Source: Paracoccaceae bacterium
GTDB lineage: Bacteria; Pseudomonadota; Alphaproteobacteria; Rhodobacterales; Rhodobacteraceae
Assembly (NCBI GenBank): GCA_019454225.1
Contig: CP075370.1
Coordinates: 186,001 to 250,000, forward strand
DNA: 64,000 nucleotides
Direction of reading: 5' to 3'
Shown here: in pieces, positions 25,907 to 33,673 of the stretch
Position numbering within the stretch: position 1 is the stretch's first letter
How the letters are laid out: each line of letters opens with the position of its first letter
The notes under the pieces: generated by a model
The model's input: only the letters and a program-made list of their open reading frames with translations
Database searches by the model: none
Told to the model about the DNA's origin: nothing
Program-made: the position numbers and the translations under genes

Positions 25907-26653
25907 ATGCCCGACCCCACAACACGCGCGCCCCGCCTGTGTGTCCTGATCGACGCCGACAACGTGCCCGCCACCTATGCCGAGGCGATCTTCGAGGAGA
26001 TCGCCGCGCTGGGCGAGGCGTCAGTGCGCCGGATCTATGGCGACTGGTCGGCGCAGCGGCTGGGCGCCTGGGCGCGCAAGGTGGCGGCGCTGGGCATGGT
26101 GGCCGACCAGCAGTTCAGCAACACCAAGGGCAAGAACGCCAGCGACATCGGCCTTGTCATCGCCGCGATGGATTTCCTGCATTCGGGCCTGTTCGACGGC
26201 TTCGTCCTGGTCAGTTCCGACAGCGATTTCACCCGTCTGGCCGCCCGGATCCGCGAACAGGGCCTCGACGTCTACGGCATCGGCGAGAAGAAGACGCCCG
26301 AGGCCTTCCGCATGGCCTGCAAGCGCTTCATCTATGTCGAGAACCTGCAGGCCCGCGATGACCGTGCCGAGATCGTCCGGCCGGCCGAACCGGTGCCCGA
26401 GACGGTGCGTCCGGGGGTGAAGGAACCACCCGCCAAGGCGATTCCGCTGATCATCGCCGCGATGCGCGCGATCGACCCGGATGGCGAATGGTACTCGCTG
26501 GGGCAGATCGGCCAGTTCATCACCCAGGCCAACCCCGACTTTGACACCCGCACCTATGGCACGCCGAAACTGTCCGATCTGGTGCGCAAGATCAGCCGGT
26601 TCGAGGTGAAGCCGGGGCCGGGCGGACAGCTCCTGGCCCGCGACGTGGCCTGA
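25907..26653 (+). CDS. NYN (PIN-like) domain protein with C-terminal OST-HTH/LOTUS domain
   Basis: 248 aa. ATG at 25907 follows CCGGAG; a longer frame into moaE is rejected. The NYN/LabA domain (residues ~10-155) has LCVLIDADN, KGKNASDIGLVIAAMD and VLVSSDSDFTRLAARIRE, giving the acidic residues expected for a PIN-like nuclease site. After a linker, residues ~185-245 (AIPLIIAAMRAIDPDGEWYS, then IGQFITQANPDFDTRTYG) match the OST-HTH/LOTUS RNA-binding winged helix. Such proteins probably cleave or bind RNA. The substrate is unknown. It lies 74 bases after moaE and may be co-transcribed. Confidence 0.9.
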   Translation: MPDPTTRAPRLCVLIDADNVPATYAEAIFEEIAALGEASVRRIYGDWSAQRLGAWARKVAALGMVADQQFSNTKGKNASDIGLVIAAMDFLHSGLFDGFVLVSSDSDFTRLAARIREQGLDVYGIGEKKTPEAFRMACKRFIYVENLQARDDRAEIVRPAEPVPETVRPGVKEPPAKAIPLIIAAMRAIDPDGEWYSLGQIGQFITQANPDFDTRTYGTPKLSDLVRKISRFEVKPGPGGQLLARDVA

Positions 26654-26721
26654 CACCGCACCTGCCGCCCGATGCAGCCGTGGCGTCGCGACCCCGCGGC
26701 CAGCGGATGCGGGTTGAATAT

Positions 26722-26736
26722 GTTCTCTTTATGTTC
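26722..26736. promoter_or_regulatory. SOS-type LexA box upstream of the 96-aa gene
   Basis: GTTC-TCTTTAT-GTTC is a perfect GTTC-N7-GTTC direct repeat in an AT-rich promoter-like patch, 35 bases before the start at 26772. This is the intergenic position expected for a LexA operator in alphaproteobacteria. Confidence 0.65.
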
Positions 26737-26771
26737 TATATCTGGGTGCCATCCAGCAAGGGAGTTCCCCG

Positions 26772-27062
26772 ATGGACAGCACCACATCCGCCCTGCCCGC
26801 CACGTCACGCCAGATTGCCTTTGCCCGCGCGCTGGCACTTCGGAACCAGACGATCCTGCCACCGCAGGCGCAGCAGGACCGCCGGTCGCTGAGCGCCTGG
26901 ATCGAGCGGCAGGCCAGGATGCAGCCCGCGGCCGACCCGCGGCCAAGTGCGAAACAGGTGGCCTTTGCCGAACGGCTGGCCCGCATCAAGCGGCGGGCCG
27001 TGCCGGACGAATGCTTCCGTGACCGCAGCCTGATGTCGAAGTGGATCGACGGAAACCGCTAG
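26772..27062 (+). CDS. 96-aa protein with two copies of a topoisomerase-tail-like motif, probable SOS gene
   Basis: 96 aa. ATG follows AAGGGAG. Two related halves are visible: residues ~12-47 (SRQIAFARALALRNQ, P, RRSLSAWIERQ) and ~59-95 (SAKQVAFAERLARIKRR, P, DRSLMSKWIDGN). Each unit has the pattern (S/P)xxQhAFAxxLA, a proline, then aspartate/arginine, SL and WI. Similar units occur, to my knowledge, at C-termini of some bacterial topoisomerases and helicases, where they may bind DNA. It stands alone after the NYN gene with its own LexA-like box. Function unknown; a small DNA-binding damage-response protein is an inference. Confidence 0.8.
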   Translation: MDSTTSALPATSRQIAFARALALRNQTILPPQAQQDRRSLSAWIERQARMQPAADPRPSAKQVAFAERLARIKRRAVPDECFRDRSLMSKWIDGNR

Positions 27063-27110
27063 GAGTTTGGCACCCCCGCGCAACCGGACCGGGATCGCCG
27101 GTTGCACGGG

Positions 27111-28013
27111 CTACCCCTGTGCGGCCCGCGCGAACCGGCCCGGCGGCTCGCCGACATGGCGGCTGAACGCCGTGCTGAACGTGCTGGCCGACCCATAGCC
27201 GATCCGCCCGGCCACCTCGTCCAGCGTCATCCCCCCGCCACGCAGCAGCGTCTTGGCCACCGCCATGCGCCAGGCCAACAGGTATTCCATCGGCCTTGTG
27301 CCGACCATCCGGACAAAGCGGTCAAAGAACGCCGACCGCGACATGCCCGCGGCGCGGGCGAGTTCGTGAACGGTCCAGGGCCGGTCGACATCGCCATGCA
27401 TCCCGCGCAGCGCCGCCGCGATCCGGGGATCGGCCAGACCGCGCAGCAGGCCGGGCTGCGCCGCCTGTGCCGGGGCGGCCCGCAGCGCCTCGACCAGCAG
27501 AATCTCCACCAGCCGCTCCAGGATCAGGTCGCGCCCGATGTCGTCGCGCGCCGCCTCCTCACCCAGCAGCCCCACAAGTTGCGCAAGGCGCGGCACACCG
27601 CGAACGTGGATCATGCGGGGCAGCAGCGCGACGATCAGCGCGGCATCGGGTGACCCGAACAGGAACCATCCCCCGAACTGCCGCACGTCGGGCGGCCCGT
27701 CCTGCCGACCGTGGCGGACGTCCCGGTCGGGCGGCGGCGCCGTGCCGGGGTCGATGCGCAGCACCGGCGCGGGTTCGAACCCCGACATGGTGAAGGCCGG
27801 GGTCGCGGGCAGCAGCACGAAATCGCCCTCCTCCAGGATGACCGGTGCCTCGCCCTCGACGGCAAGCCGGCACCGGCCCTCGGTCACGGCGCAGAACCCG
27901 GGATGGCCGAACGCGGCATAGCGCACCGCCCAGCCGCCGGCGCCGCTGATGCCCTTCGACACCACGGCTCGCGGGCGCAAGAGCTGGATCACCTCGGTCA
28001 GCGGATCGGGCAT
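27111..28013 (-). CDS. AraC-family regulator with N-terminal cupin
   Basis: 300 aa. Residues ~10-180 form a cupin_6-type sensor (FGHPGFCAVTEGRCRLAVEG, LEEGDFVLLPATPAF). The C-terminal pair of helix-turn-helices (AGMSRSAFFDRFVRMVGTRP and then IGYGSASTFSTAFSRHVGEP) is typical for AraC. It is divergent from a short-chain dehydrogenase, which it probably activates or represses. A 21-bp-spaced direct repeat (28017-28047) near its start is a candidate binding site. Confidence 0.93.
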   Translation of the reverse strand: MPDPLTEVIQLLRPRAVVSKGISGAGGWAVRYAAFGHPGFCAVTEGRCRLAVEGEAPVILEEGDFVLLPATPAFTMSGFEPAPVLRIDPGTAPPPDRDVRHGRQDGPPDVRQFGGWFLFGSPDAALIVALLPRMIHVRGVPRLAQLVGLLGEEAARDDIGRDLILERLVEILLVEALRAAPAQAAQPGLLRGLADPRIAAALRGMHGDVDRPWTVHELARAAGMSRSAFFDRFVRMVGTRPMEYLLAWRMAVAKTLLRGGGMTLDEVAGRIGYGSASTFSTAFSRHVGEPPGRFARAAQG

Positions 28014-28016
28014 TCC

Positions 28017-28047
28017 GGACTTTCAGTAAACAAACTTGGACTTCTGA
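28017..28047. promoter_or_regulatory. Direct repeat, candidate AraC-type binding site
   Basis: GGACTTTCAG at 28017-28026 and GGACTTCTGA at 28038-28047 share GGACTT and are 21 bp apart, two helical turns, the usual geometry for AraC-family proteins. It lies in the intergenic region between the AraC gene and the divergent SDR. Confidence 0.45.
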
Positions 28048-28110
28048 TTGATGATAGTCCTGATCATGCCGGTTACATCGGTCGCGTCAACCCATTTGAA
28101 GGAGACCGAC

Positions 28111-28854
28111 ATGACCACCGTCCTCATCACCGGCTGCTCGTCCGGCTACGGGCTGGAAACCGCCCGCCACTTCCACGCGCAGGGCTGGACCGTCATCGCC
28201 ACCATGCGCCGCCCGCGCAGCGATGTGCTGCCCCCGTCCGACCGGCTGCGCGTCGTGGCGCTTGACGTCACCGACACCGACAGCATCGCCTCCGCCGTTC
28301 AGGCGGCGGGGCCCATCGACGTGCTGGTGAACAACGCCGGAATCGGTGTTGTGGGCGCCTTCGAGGCCACGCCGATGGCACATGTCCGCAAGGTGTTCGA
28401 CACCAACACCTTCGGCACCATGGCAATGGTGCAGGCGGTGATCCCGCAGATGCGCGCGCGCCGGTCCGGCGTGATCGTGAACGTCACCTCCAGCGTGACG
28501 CTGGCACCGATGCCGCTGGCGGCTGCCTATACCGCCAGCAAGCAGGCCATACAGGGCTTAACCGGATCGCTGGCGCATGAACTGGCATCCTTCGGCGTCC
28601 GGGCAAAGCTGGTCGAACCGGGCTACGCGCCCACCACGCGCTTTTCGCAGAACACCGACATCGACGTGGCCGACCTGATCCCGCAGGCCTATGCCGATTT
28701 CGCGGGGCCGGTCTTTGCCGCCTTCGCCAACCCGCCGCTGCTGACCCGGGAAAGCGACGTGGCCGATGCGGTCTGGCGTGCGGCCACCGATGGCACGGAC
28801 CGCCTGCACTATCCGGCCGGGGCCGATGCGGTGGCGCTGTCTCAGGCCGCCTGA
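28111..28854 (+). CDS. Short-chain dehydrogenase/reductase
   Basis: 247 aa. ATG at 28111 follows GAAGGAG; an upstream in-frame ATG at 28048 is less likely. Cofactor motif TGCSSGYGLETA, then VLVNNAGIGVVGAF, and a Ser-Tyr-Lys site in VTSSVTLAPMPLAAAYTASK. Classical SDR, likely NADP-linked oxidation or reduction of a small carbonyl/alcohol. The pairing with a divergent AraC regulator suggests an inducible oxidoreductase; substrate unknown. Confidence 0.92.
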   Translation: MTTVLITGCSSGYGLETARHFHAQGWTVIATMRRPRSDVLPPSDRLRVVALDVTDTDSIASAVQAAGPIDVLVNNAGIGVVGAFEATPMAHVRKVFDTNTFGTMAMVQAVIPQMRARRSGVIVNVTSSVTLAPMPLAAAYTASKQAIQGLTGSLAHELASFGVRAKLVEPGYAPTTRFSQNTDIDVADLIPQAYADFAGPVFAAFANPPLLTRESDVADAVWRAATDGTDRLHYPAGADAVALSQAA

Positions 28855-28899
28855 CGCGCCGGGCTGCGGCCGCAACGGCGGCGGCAGCCCGATTCGCAA

Positions 28900-28915
28900 C
28901 CCGTTCGTGAACGGG
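28900..28915. terminator. Hairpin downstream of the SDR gene
   Basis: CCCGTTCGTGAACGGG forms a 6-7 bp GC-rich stem 45 bases past the SDR stop. No T-run follows, so it could be a factor-dependent terminator, an RNA end-protecting hairpin, or a protein-binding palindrome in the accD leader. Confidence 0.35.
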
Positions 28916-29058
28916 CCGTCCGCCGCAGATGTCGGTACAGATGTCGGGACGGATGCCATACGCCTGCGGGACGCGGGCGGTACGGATACCGGCTCCGCCA
29001 CGATTGCATTCCGGCCCCCCCCGGCCTATGTCGGGCCGGACCCTCCGGGAGGCTCGTG

Positions 29059-29973
29059 ATGAACTGGATCACCAACTACGTCCGCCCCAAGATCAACTCG
29101 CTGTTTTCCCGCCGCGAGGTGCCCGAGAACCTGTGGACCAAGTGCCCCGAATGCGGGACGATGCTGTTTCACCGCGAGCTTGCCGACAACCTGAACGTCT
29201 GCACCAACTGCGACCACCACATGGCGATCACCCCCCGCGACAGGTTCAAGGCCCTGTTCGATCAGGGTATTTTCACCGAGGTCAAGGTGCCCGAGCCGCT
29301 GGTTGACCCGCTGCTGTTCAAGGACCAGAAGAAATACCCCGACCGCCTCAAGGCCGCCCAGAAGGCCACCGGCGAAAAGGACGCGATGCTGGTGGCCGAG
29401 GGCGAGATCCTGCGCACCCCCGTCGTTGCCGTCGGCCAGGACTTCGCCTTCATGGCGGGCTCGATGGGCATGTATGTGGGCAACGCCATCCTCGCCGCCG
29501 CCGAGACGGCCGTGAAACACAAGCGTCCGATGATCCTGTTCGCCGCCGCCGGAGGCGCCCGCATGCAGGAGGGCATCCTCAGCCTGATGCAGATGCCGCG
29601 CTCGACCGTCGCCGTGCAGATGCTGAAAGAGGCGGGGCTGCCCTTCGTGGTGGTGCTGACCCATCCCACCACCGGTGGTGTCACCGCCAGCTATGCGATG
29701 CTGGGCGACGTCCAGATCGCCGAACCCGGCGCGCTGATCTGCTTTGCCGGGCCACGGGTGATCGAACAGACGATCCGCGAAAAGCTGCCCGAGGGTTTCC
29801 AGCGCGCCGAATACCTCCTCGACCACGGCATGCTGGACCGGGTGACGCACCGCCGCGCGCTGCGCGACGAACTGGCGACGATCCTGCGCCTTCTGCTGCG
29901 CCTGCCGCCCGCCGTTCGCGGCGACCTGCCGGCGCCTGAAACCGCAACCGAGGCGGAGCCTGCCAAGGCGTGA
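29059..29973 (+). CDS. accD: Acetyl-CoA carboxylase, carboxyltransferase beta subunit
   Basis: 304 aa. ATG at 29059 follows GGGAGG by 6 bases (a GTG one codon earlier is in frame). An N-terminal four-cysteine zinc ribbon (CPEC and CTNC) and the carboxyltransferase core with AAAGGARMQEGILSLMQM and PTTGGVTASYAMLGD. With AccA it transfers carboxyl from biotin to acetyl-CoA, making malonyl-CoA for fatty acids. Its stop overlaps folC, a pairing conserved widely in Proteobacteria. Confidence 0.97.
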   Translation: MNWITNYVRPKINSLFSRREVPENLWTKCPECGTMLFHRELADNLNVCTNCDHHMAITPRDRFKALFDQGIFTEVKVPEPLVDPLLFKDQKKYPDRLKAAQKATGEKDAMLVAEGEILRTPVVAVGQDFAFMAGSMGMYVGNAILAAAETAVKHKRPMILFAAAGGARMQEGILSLMQMPRSTVAVQMLKEAGLPFVVVLTHPTTGGVTASYAMLGDVQIAEPGALICFAGPRVIEQTIREKLPEGFQRAEYLLDHGMLDRVTHRRALRDELATILRLLLRLPPAVRGDLPAPETATEAEPAKA

Positions 29974-31241
29974 CCTCCGCATCCGACCTGATCCTGCAAA
30001 GGATGATGACCTTCCACCCGAAGGTCATCGACCTGACGCTTGACCGCATGCACCGCATCCTGGCCGCGCTCGGGCACCCCGAACGCGCGCTGCCGCCGGT
30101 CATCCATGTGGCGGGCACCAACGGCAAGGGCTCGACCCAGGCGATGATCCGCGCGGGGCTGGAATCCACCGGCGCGCGGGTCCATGCCTATACCTCGCCG
30201 CATCTGGCGCGGTTCCACGAACGCATCCGACTGGCGGGCGATCTGATTGCCGAGGATCACCTGACCGCGCTGCTGGACGAATGCATGGCCGCGAACGGCC
30301 CCGAGCCGATCACCTTCTTCGAGATCACCACCGCCGCCGCCTTCCTGGCGTTTTCCCGCGTTCCGGCTGACTGGCTGCTGCTCGAGGTCGGGCTCGGCGG
30401 CCGGCTGGATGCCACGAATGTCGTGGACCGCCCGAGGCTTGGCGTGATCACACCGGTCAGTCTGGACCATCAGCAGTATCTGGGCGACACGGTCGGCCTG
30501 ATCGCCGCCGAGAAGGCGGGCATCCTGAAACGCGGCGTGCCCTGCGTGGTCGGCCCCCAGACAGCCGAGGGCCTGGCCGCGATCGAGACCCGCGCCGAAC
30601 GGCTGGGCGTGCCGCTGATGACCCACGGGCAGCACTGGCAGGCGTTCCGCGAGCGCGGTCGGCTGGTGTTCCAGGACGACACGGGCCTGCTGGACCTGCC
30701 GCTGCCCAACCTGCCCGGCCCGCACCAGATCGACAACGCCGGGGCCGCACTGATGGCGCTGCGCCATCTGGGCCTGCCGGAATCCGCCTGCGAAGCCGCC
30801 GTCACCCGTGCCGAGTGGCCCGCGCGGATGCAGCGGCTGCGGCGCGGCCCGCTGGTGGCGATGGCGCCGGGGGTGGAACTGTGGCTTGACGGCGGGCACA
30901 ACCCGGCGGGGGGCGAGGCGCTGGCGGCGACGCTGGCCGAAATGCCGCCGCGCCCCACCTTCGCGATCTGCGGCATGCTGAATACCAAGGATGTGGGCGG
31001 CTACCTGCGCCCCCTGGGCCCGCATCTGGCGGGGCTGTCCGCTGTATCCATTCCCGACGAGAAGAACACGCTGCCCGCCGCCGTCACGGCCGACGCCGCG
31101 CGAACCGCGGGGATCGCCGCAACCGAGGCCGCGGACGTGGCGACGGCGCTTGCCGACATCGCCCGCGCCCATCCGGCGGCGCGCGTGCTGATCTGCGGAT
31201 CGCTGTATCTGGCCGGTGCCGTGCTGCGCGAGAACGGCTGA
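29970..31241 (+). CDS. folC: Bifunctional dihydrofolate/folylpolyglutamate synthase
   Basis: 423 aa. GTG start overlapping the accD stop by 4 bases. P-loop HVAGTNGKGSTQAMI, the omega-loop region YTSPHLARFHERI, and ELGLGGRLDATNV-like LLEVGLGGRLDATNVVDRP are all present. Mur-ligase-type C-terminal domain with LDGGHNPAGGEAL. It adds L-glutamate to dihydropteroate and then to folates using ATP in the cytoplasm. Confidence 0.96.
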   Translation: MTSASDLILQRMMTFHPKVIDLTLDRMHRILAALGHPERALPPVIHVAGTNGKGSTQAMIRAGLESTGARVHAYTSPHLARFHERIRLAGDLIAEDHLTALLDECMAANGPEPITFFEITTAAAFLAFSRVPADWLLLEVGLGGRLDATNVVDRPRLGVITPVSLDHQQYLGDTVGLIAAEKAGILKRGVPCVVGPQTAEGLAAIETRAERLGVPLMTHGQHWQAFRERGRLVFQDDTGLLDLPLPNLPGPHQIDNAGAALMALRHLGLPESACEAAVTRAEWPARMQRLRRGPLVAMAPGVELWLDGGHNPAGGEALAATLAEMPPRPTFAICGMLNTKDVGGYLRPLGPHLAGLSAVSIPDEKNTLPAAVTADAARTAGIAATEAADVATALADIARAHPAARVLICGSLYLAGAVLRENG

Positions 31242-31250
31242 CAGGGCGCA

Positions 31251-31265
31251 TTAACCGTTGATTCA
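31251..31265 (+). promoter_or_regulatory. CtrA-like motif upstream of radC
   Basis: TTAA-CCGTTGA-TTCA matches the alphaproteobacterial CtrA consensus TTAA-N7-TTAA with one mismatch. It lies 12 bases before the radC start. AT-rich half sites are rare in this GC-rich window. Confidence 0.4.
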
Positions 31266-31277
31266 CCGTCCTGGCGG

Positions 31278-32054
31278 ATGCTGCCCGGCATGACACGGGC
31301 CTTTGCAGAATCCTCGCTTCCGCTGTTCCCGCCCCCGGGCGACGCCGATGAGGCGATGCCATCCGCGGTGCCCGAACGTCTGCCGTCCTACATCAAGGAC
31401 CATCGCAGACGCCTGCGCACGCGGTTCAGCGACGGTGGCGCGGCGGCGATGCCGGATTACGAACTGCTGGAACTGCTGCTGTTCCGAACGATCCCCCGTC
31501 AGGATGTCAAACCGCTGGCGCGCCGCCTGCTGGACACGTTCGGTGACCTGAACCGCGTGATCACGGCCCCGACGGCCCGTCTGCTGGGTGTCGACGGGGT
31601 GGGCGAGGCGGTGGTGCAGGATCTGAAGATCGTCGAGGCGGCGGCGCAGCGCATGATGCGGTCGCGGGTGATGGGGCGGCCGGTCCTGTCGTCCTGGGAC
31701 GCGCTGCTGGACTATTGCCACACCGCCATGGCGCATCGTGAAACCGAACAGTTCCGCGTGCTGTACCTGGATCGCAAGAACGTCCTGATCGCGGATGAGG
31801 AACAGGCCAGGGGCACGGTCGACCACGTTCCCGTCTACCCGCGCGAGGTGGTGAAGCGCGCGCTGGAACTGAACGCGAGCGCATTGATCCTTGTGCACAA
31901 CCACCCCTCGGGCGATCCCACGCCCTCGCAATCCGACATCGCCATGACCGCCCAGATCAATGACGCCGCTGCGGTCTTGGGGCTCGTCCTGCACGACCAC
32001 CTGATCATCGGGAAGGGGCGCGAGCTGAGCTTTCGCTCGGCTGGATACCTATAG
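31278..32054 (+). CDS. radC: RadC-family JAB/MPN-domain protein
   Basis: 258 aa (start at 31278; ATG at 31290 also possible; neither has a strong ribosome-binding site). N-terminal helical UPF0758 domain and a helix-hairpin-helix-like segment, then the JAMM metal motif HNHPSGDPTPSQSD. RadC proteins are associated with recombination, competence and mobile DNA, although the biochemical role is unsettled. It is flanked by CtrA-like motifs, in line with a competence/gene-transfer role in Rhodobacterales. Confidence 0.93.
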   Translation: MLPGMTRAFAESSLPLFPPPGDADEAMPSAVPERLPSYIKDHRRRLRTRFSDGGAAAMPDYELLELLLFRTIPRQDVKPLARRLLDTFGDLNRVITAPTARLLGVDGVGEAVVQDLKIVEAAAQRMMRSRVMGRPVLSSWDALLDYCHTAMAHRETEQFRVLYLDRKNVLIADEEQARGTVDHVPVYPREVVKRALELNASALILVHNHPSGDPTPSQSDIAMTAQINDAAAVLGLVLHDHLIIGKGRELSFRSAGYL

Positions 32055-32057
32055 TGG

Positions 32058-32073
32058 TTAACAGCGCGTTAAC
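32058..32073. promoter_or_regulatory. TTAA-N7-TTAAC motif / short palindrome between convergent genes
   Basis: TTAACAGCGCGTTAAC fits the full CtrA consensus exactly. It is also an inverted repeat (GTTAAC, 5-base loop, GTTAAC) within a slightly longer imperfect stem GGTTAAC...GTTAACTACC. Position between the 3' ends of radC and the next minus-strand gene is equally consistent with a bidirectional terminator stem. Confidence 0.4.
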
Positions 32074-32092
32074 TACCAGATAGCGGCATGGG

Positions 32093-33640
32093 TCAGGGCT
32101 CCGCCACAGCCATCGGTCCGGCTCCGGTGGCGGGCGGGCCGTCCCAGCCCGGCACCGGACGCAACCAGAGCTCCACCCGCCGGTTCACCTGCCGCCCCGC
32201 CGCCGTGCTGTCGCAGGCCATCGGCAGGGCCTCGCCATAGGCCTCGGTTCCCGGCAGGTCACTCTCGGCCAGGTCGGGCGCGATCCGCGCCAGCGTCGCC
32301 CGCACCGCGCGGGCCCGGTCCATCGACAGCGCAAGATTGGTCGCCGCCGCCCCGGAACCGTCGGAGAATCCCGCAAAGGCAAGTGTATAGCCATCGAAGG
32401 CGCGCGCCGCGATCAGTTGTGCCAGGTCGGACAGGTTGGTTTCCGACTGCGGATCGAGCTGTGATGATCCATCGGCAAAGCGGAAGGTGAACGACAGCCG
32501 CTCCCCCCCTTCCATTGCCGCCGCCAGCCGCTGCAACTCGGCCAGCGGAACCTCCGGCCCGGCGTTGCGGATGGCACCCAGCAGACGCTGTCCATCTGCC
32601 GTCAGCGGCGCCCGCACCGGCCGGCGATCCACCAGCCCTGTCCGGCCGACCGCCGCCTGCGCCGCGTCGGTCGCCAGGAACTCCAGGAATTCCCGCAGGA
32701 TCAACGGCAGGCGGCGGCGCGGGGTCAGCAGGTGCCAGGTCACAGCCAGCGGGTAGTCCCCCGCCTTCAGCGACAGGTCGGTCGCAGGCAGCGGAAAGCC
32801 GCAACTGTCGGTCAGCGGCAGGATGCGGGCCTGCCCCGAGTCTCGCCTGACCGACAGGGCCAACGCCCAGGGGTCGCGCGCCACGGCCATCGCCAGCCCT
32901 GCGGCATCGGGGTGGATGGCGGTCGCAGGCACTGCCGCACCCAGCCGTGCCGCAACCGCCGCCTGCAGCGCATCCTCGTCCGGCAGGGCGTGGAGGACCA
33001 GGGGGCGGTCCGGGCCGCCGAGGTCGGACCAGTTCGGCACACCCCCCGCCAGCGCCCGCGCCAGATCGGGGCTGGCCGTGCGGGGCAGATGATTGTCGGG
33101 CGACACAAGAGGTACCAGCGCATCGGTCCCGACCGCCCGCGCGTTCACCCCCGGCGGAACCAGCGTGGCCACAGCCATCTGCGCCCGCCCATCGACCAGG
33201 GCAGCCCGGGCCTCTGCCGGCGTGGCGGGTTCGAACGCGATCTCGGCCAGCGGCTGGCCGGTCGCCGGATCGGACAGGATGGCCAGGAACCCTGCCGTCG
33301 CCGCCTCGTCGATCGCCAGCCCCCGCGCCTGCGCAAAGGCCGACCAAAGCCGACGCATCAGCGCCTGCCCGGGATCGGCGGCGCCCGTCACCCGCAGCAC
33401 GGCCAGGGGCGCGGTCAGGTCGGGGCAGGCGGGACCGGTGCAGATGACCCCCTCGGCATCGACAGTCAGCATGCCGTAGGCGGTGTCGATGCGAAACACC
33501 TCGCCATCAAAGGCCAGAAGGTTGCCGGAAATCGACAGGCCGCCGTCCCGGGCGGTCAGCGTCGCGTCCTGCGCCACGGCTGCCGTCGCCCAGACCGCCA
33601 TCCACACCATCACGCAGGCACGCCGAACCGCTGCCGTCAT
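32093..33640 (-). CDS. PstS-like substrate-binding domain fused to OmpA peptidoglycan-binding domain
   Basis: 515 aa. Signal peptide 1-23 (ending AVA/Q). Residues ~80-330 resemble periplasmic phosphate-binding (PBP-like) proteins: the ALAGGVPNWSDLGGPDRPLVLH segment and the LREFLEFLATDAAQAAVGRTG ending are family hallmarks. Residues ~390-500 are an OmpA C-terminal domain, with FADGSSQLDPQS, GFSDGSG and SMDRARAVRATLARI. So it is a periplasmic solute-binding protein anchored to peptidoglycan. No transporter genes adjacent. Followed (upstream on the minus strand) by an unknown membrane protein 33 bases away. Confidence 0.85.
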   Translation of the reverse strand: MTAAVRRACVMVWMAVWATAAVAQDATLTARDGGLSISGNLLAFDGEVFRIDTAYGMLTVDAEGVICTGPACPDLTAPLAVLRVTGAADPGQALMRRLWSAFAQARGLAIDEAATAGFLAILSDPATGQPLAEIAFEPATPAEARAALVDGRAQMAVATLVPPGVNARAVGTDALVPLVSPDNHLPRTASPDLARALAGGVPNWSDLGGPDRPLVLHALPDEDALQAAVAARLGAAVPATAIHPDAAGLAMAVARDPWALALSVRRDSGQARILPLTDSCGFPLPATDLSLKAGDYPLAVTWHLLTPRRRLPLILREFLEFLATDAAQAAVGRTGLVDRRPVRAPLTADGQRLLGAIRNAGPEVPLAELQRLAAAMEGGERLSFTFRFADGSSQLDPQSETNLSDLAQLIAARAFDGYTLAFAGFSDGSGAAATNLALSMDRARAVRATLARIAPDLAESDLPGTEAYGEALPMACDSTAAGRQVNRRVELWLRPVPGWDGPPATGAGPMAVAEP

Positions 33641-33673
33641 CTTCCCCCGGTCCGACCCTGTCTCAGGCCGCCG

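Noticed and set aside
28062-28078. CGGTTACAT before the SDR gene resembling the same operator
   Set aside because: The opposite half does not match; a single 9-base match is expected by chance at roughly this frequency.
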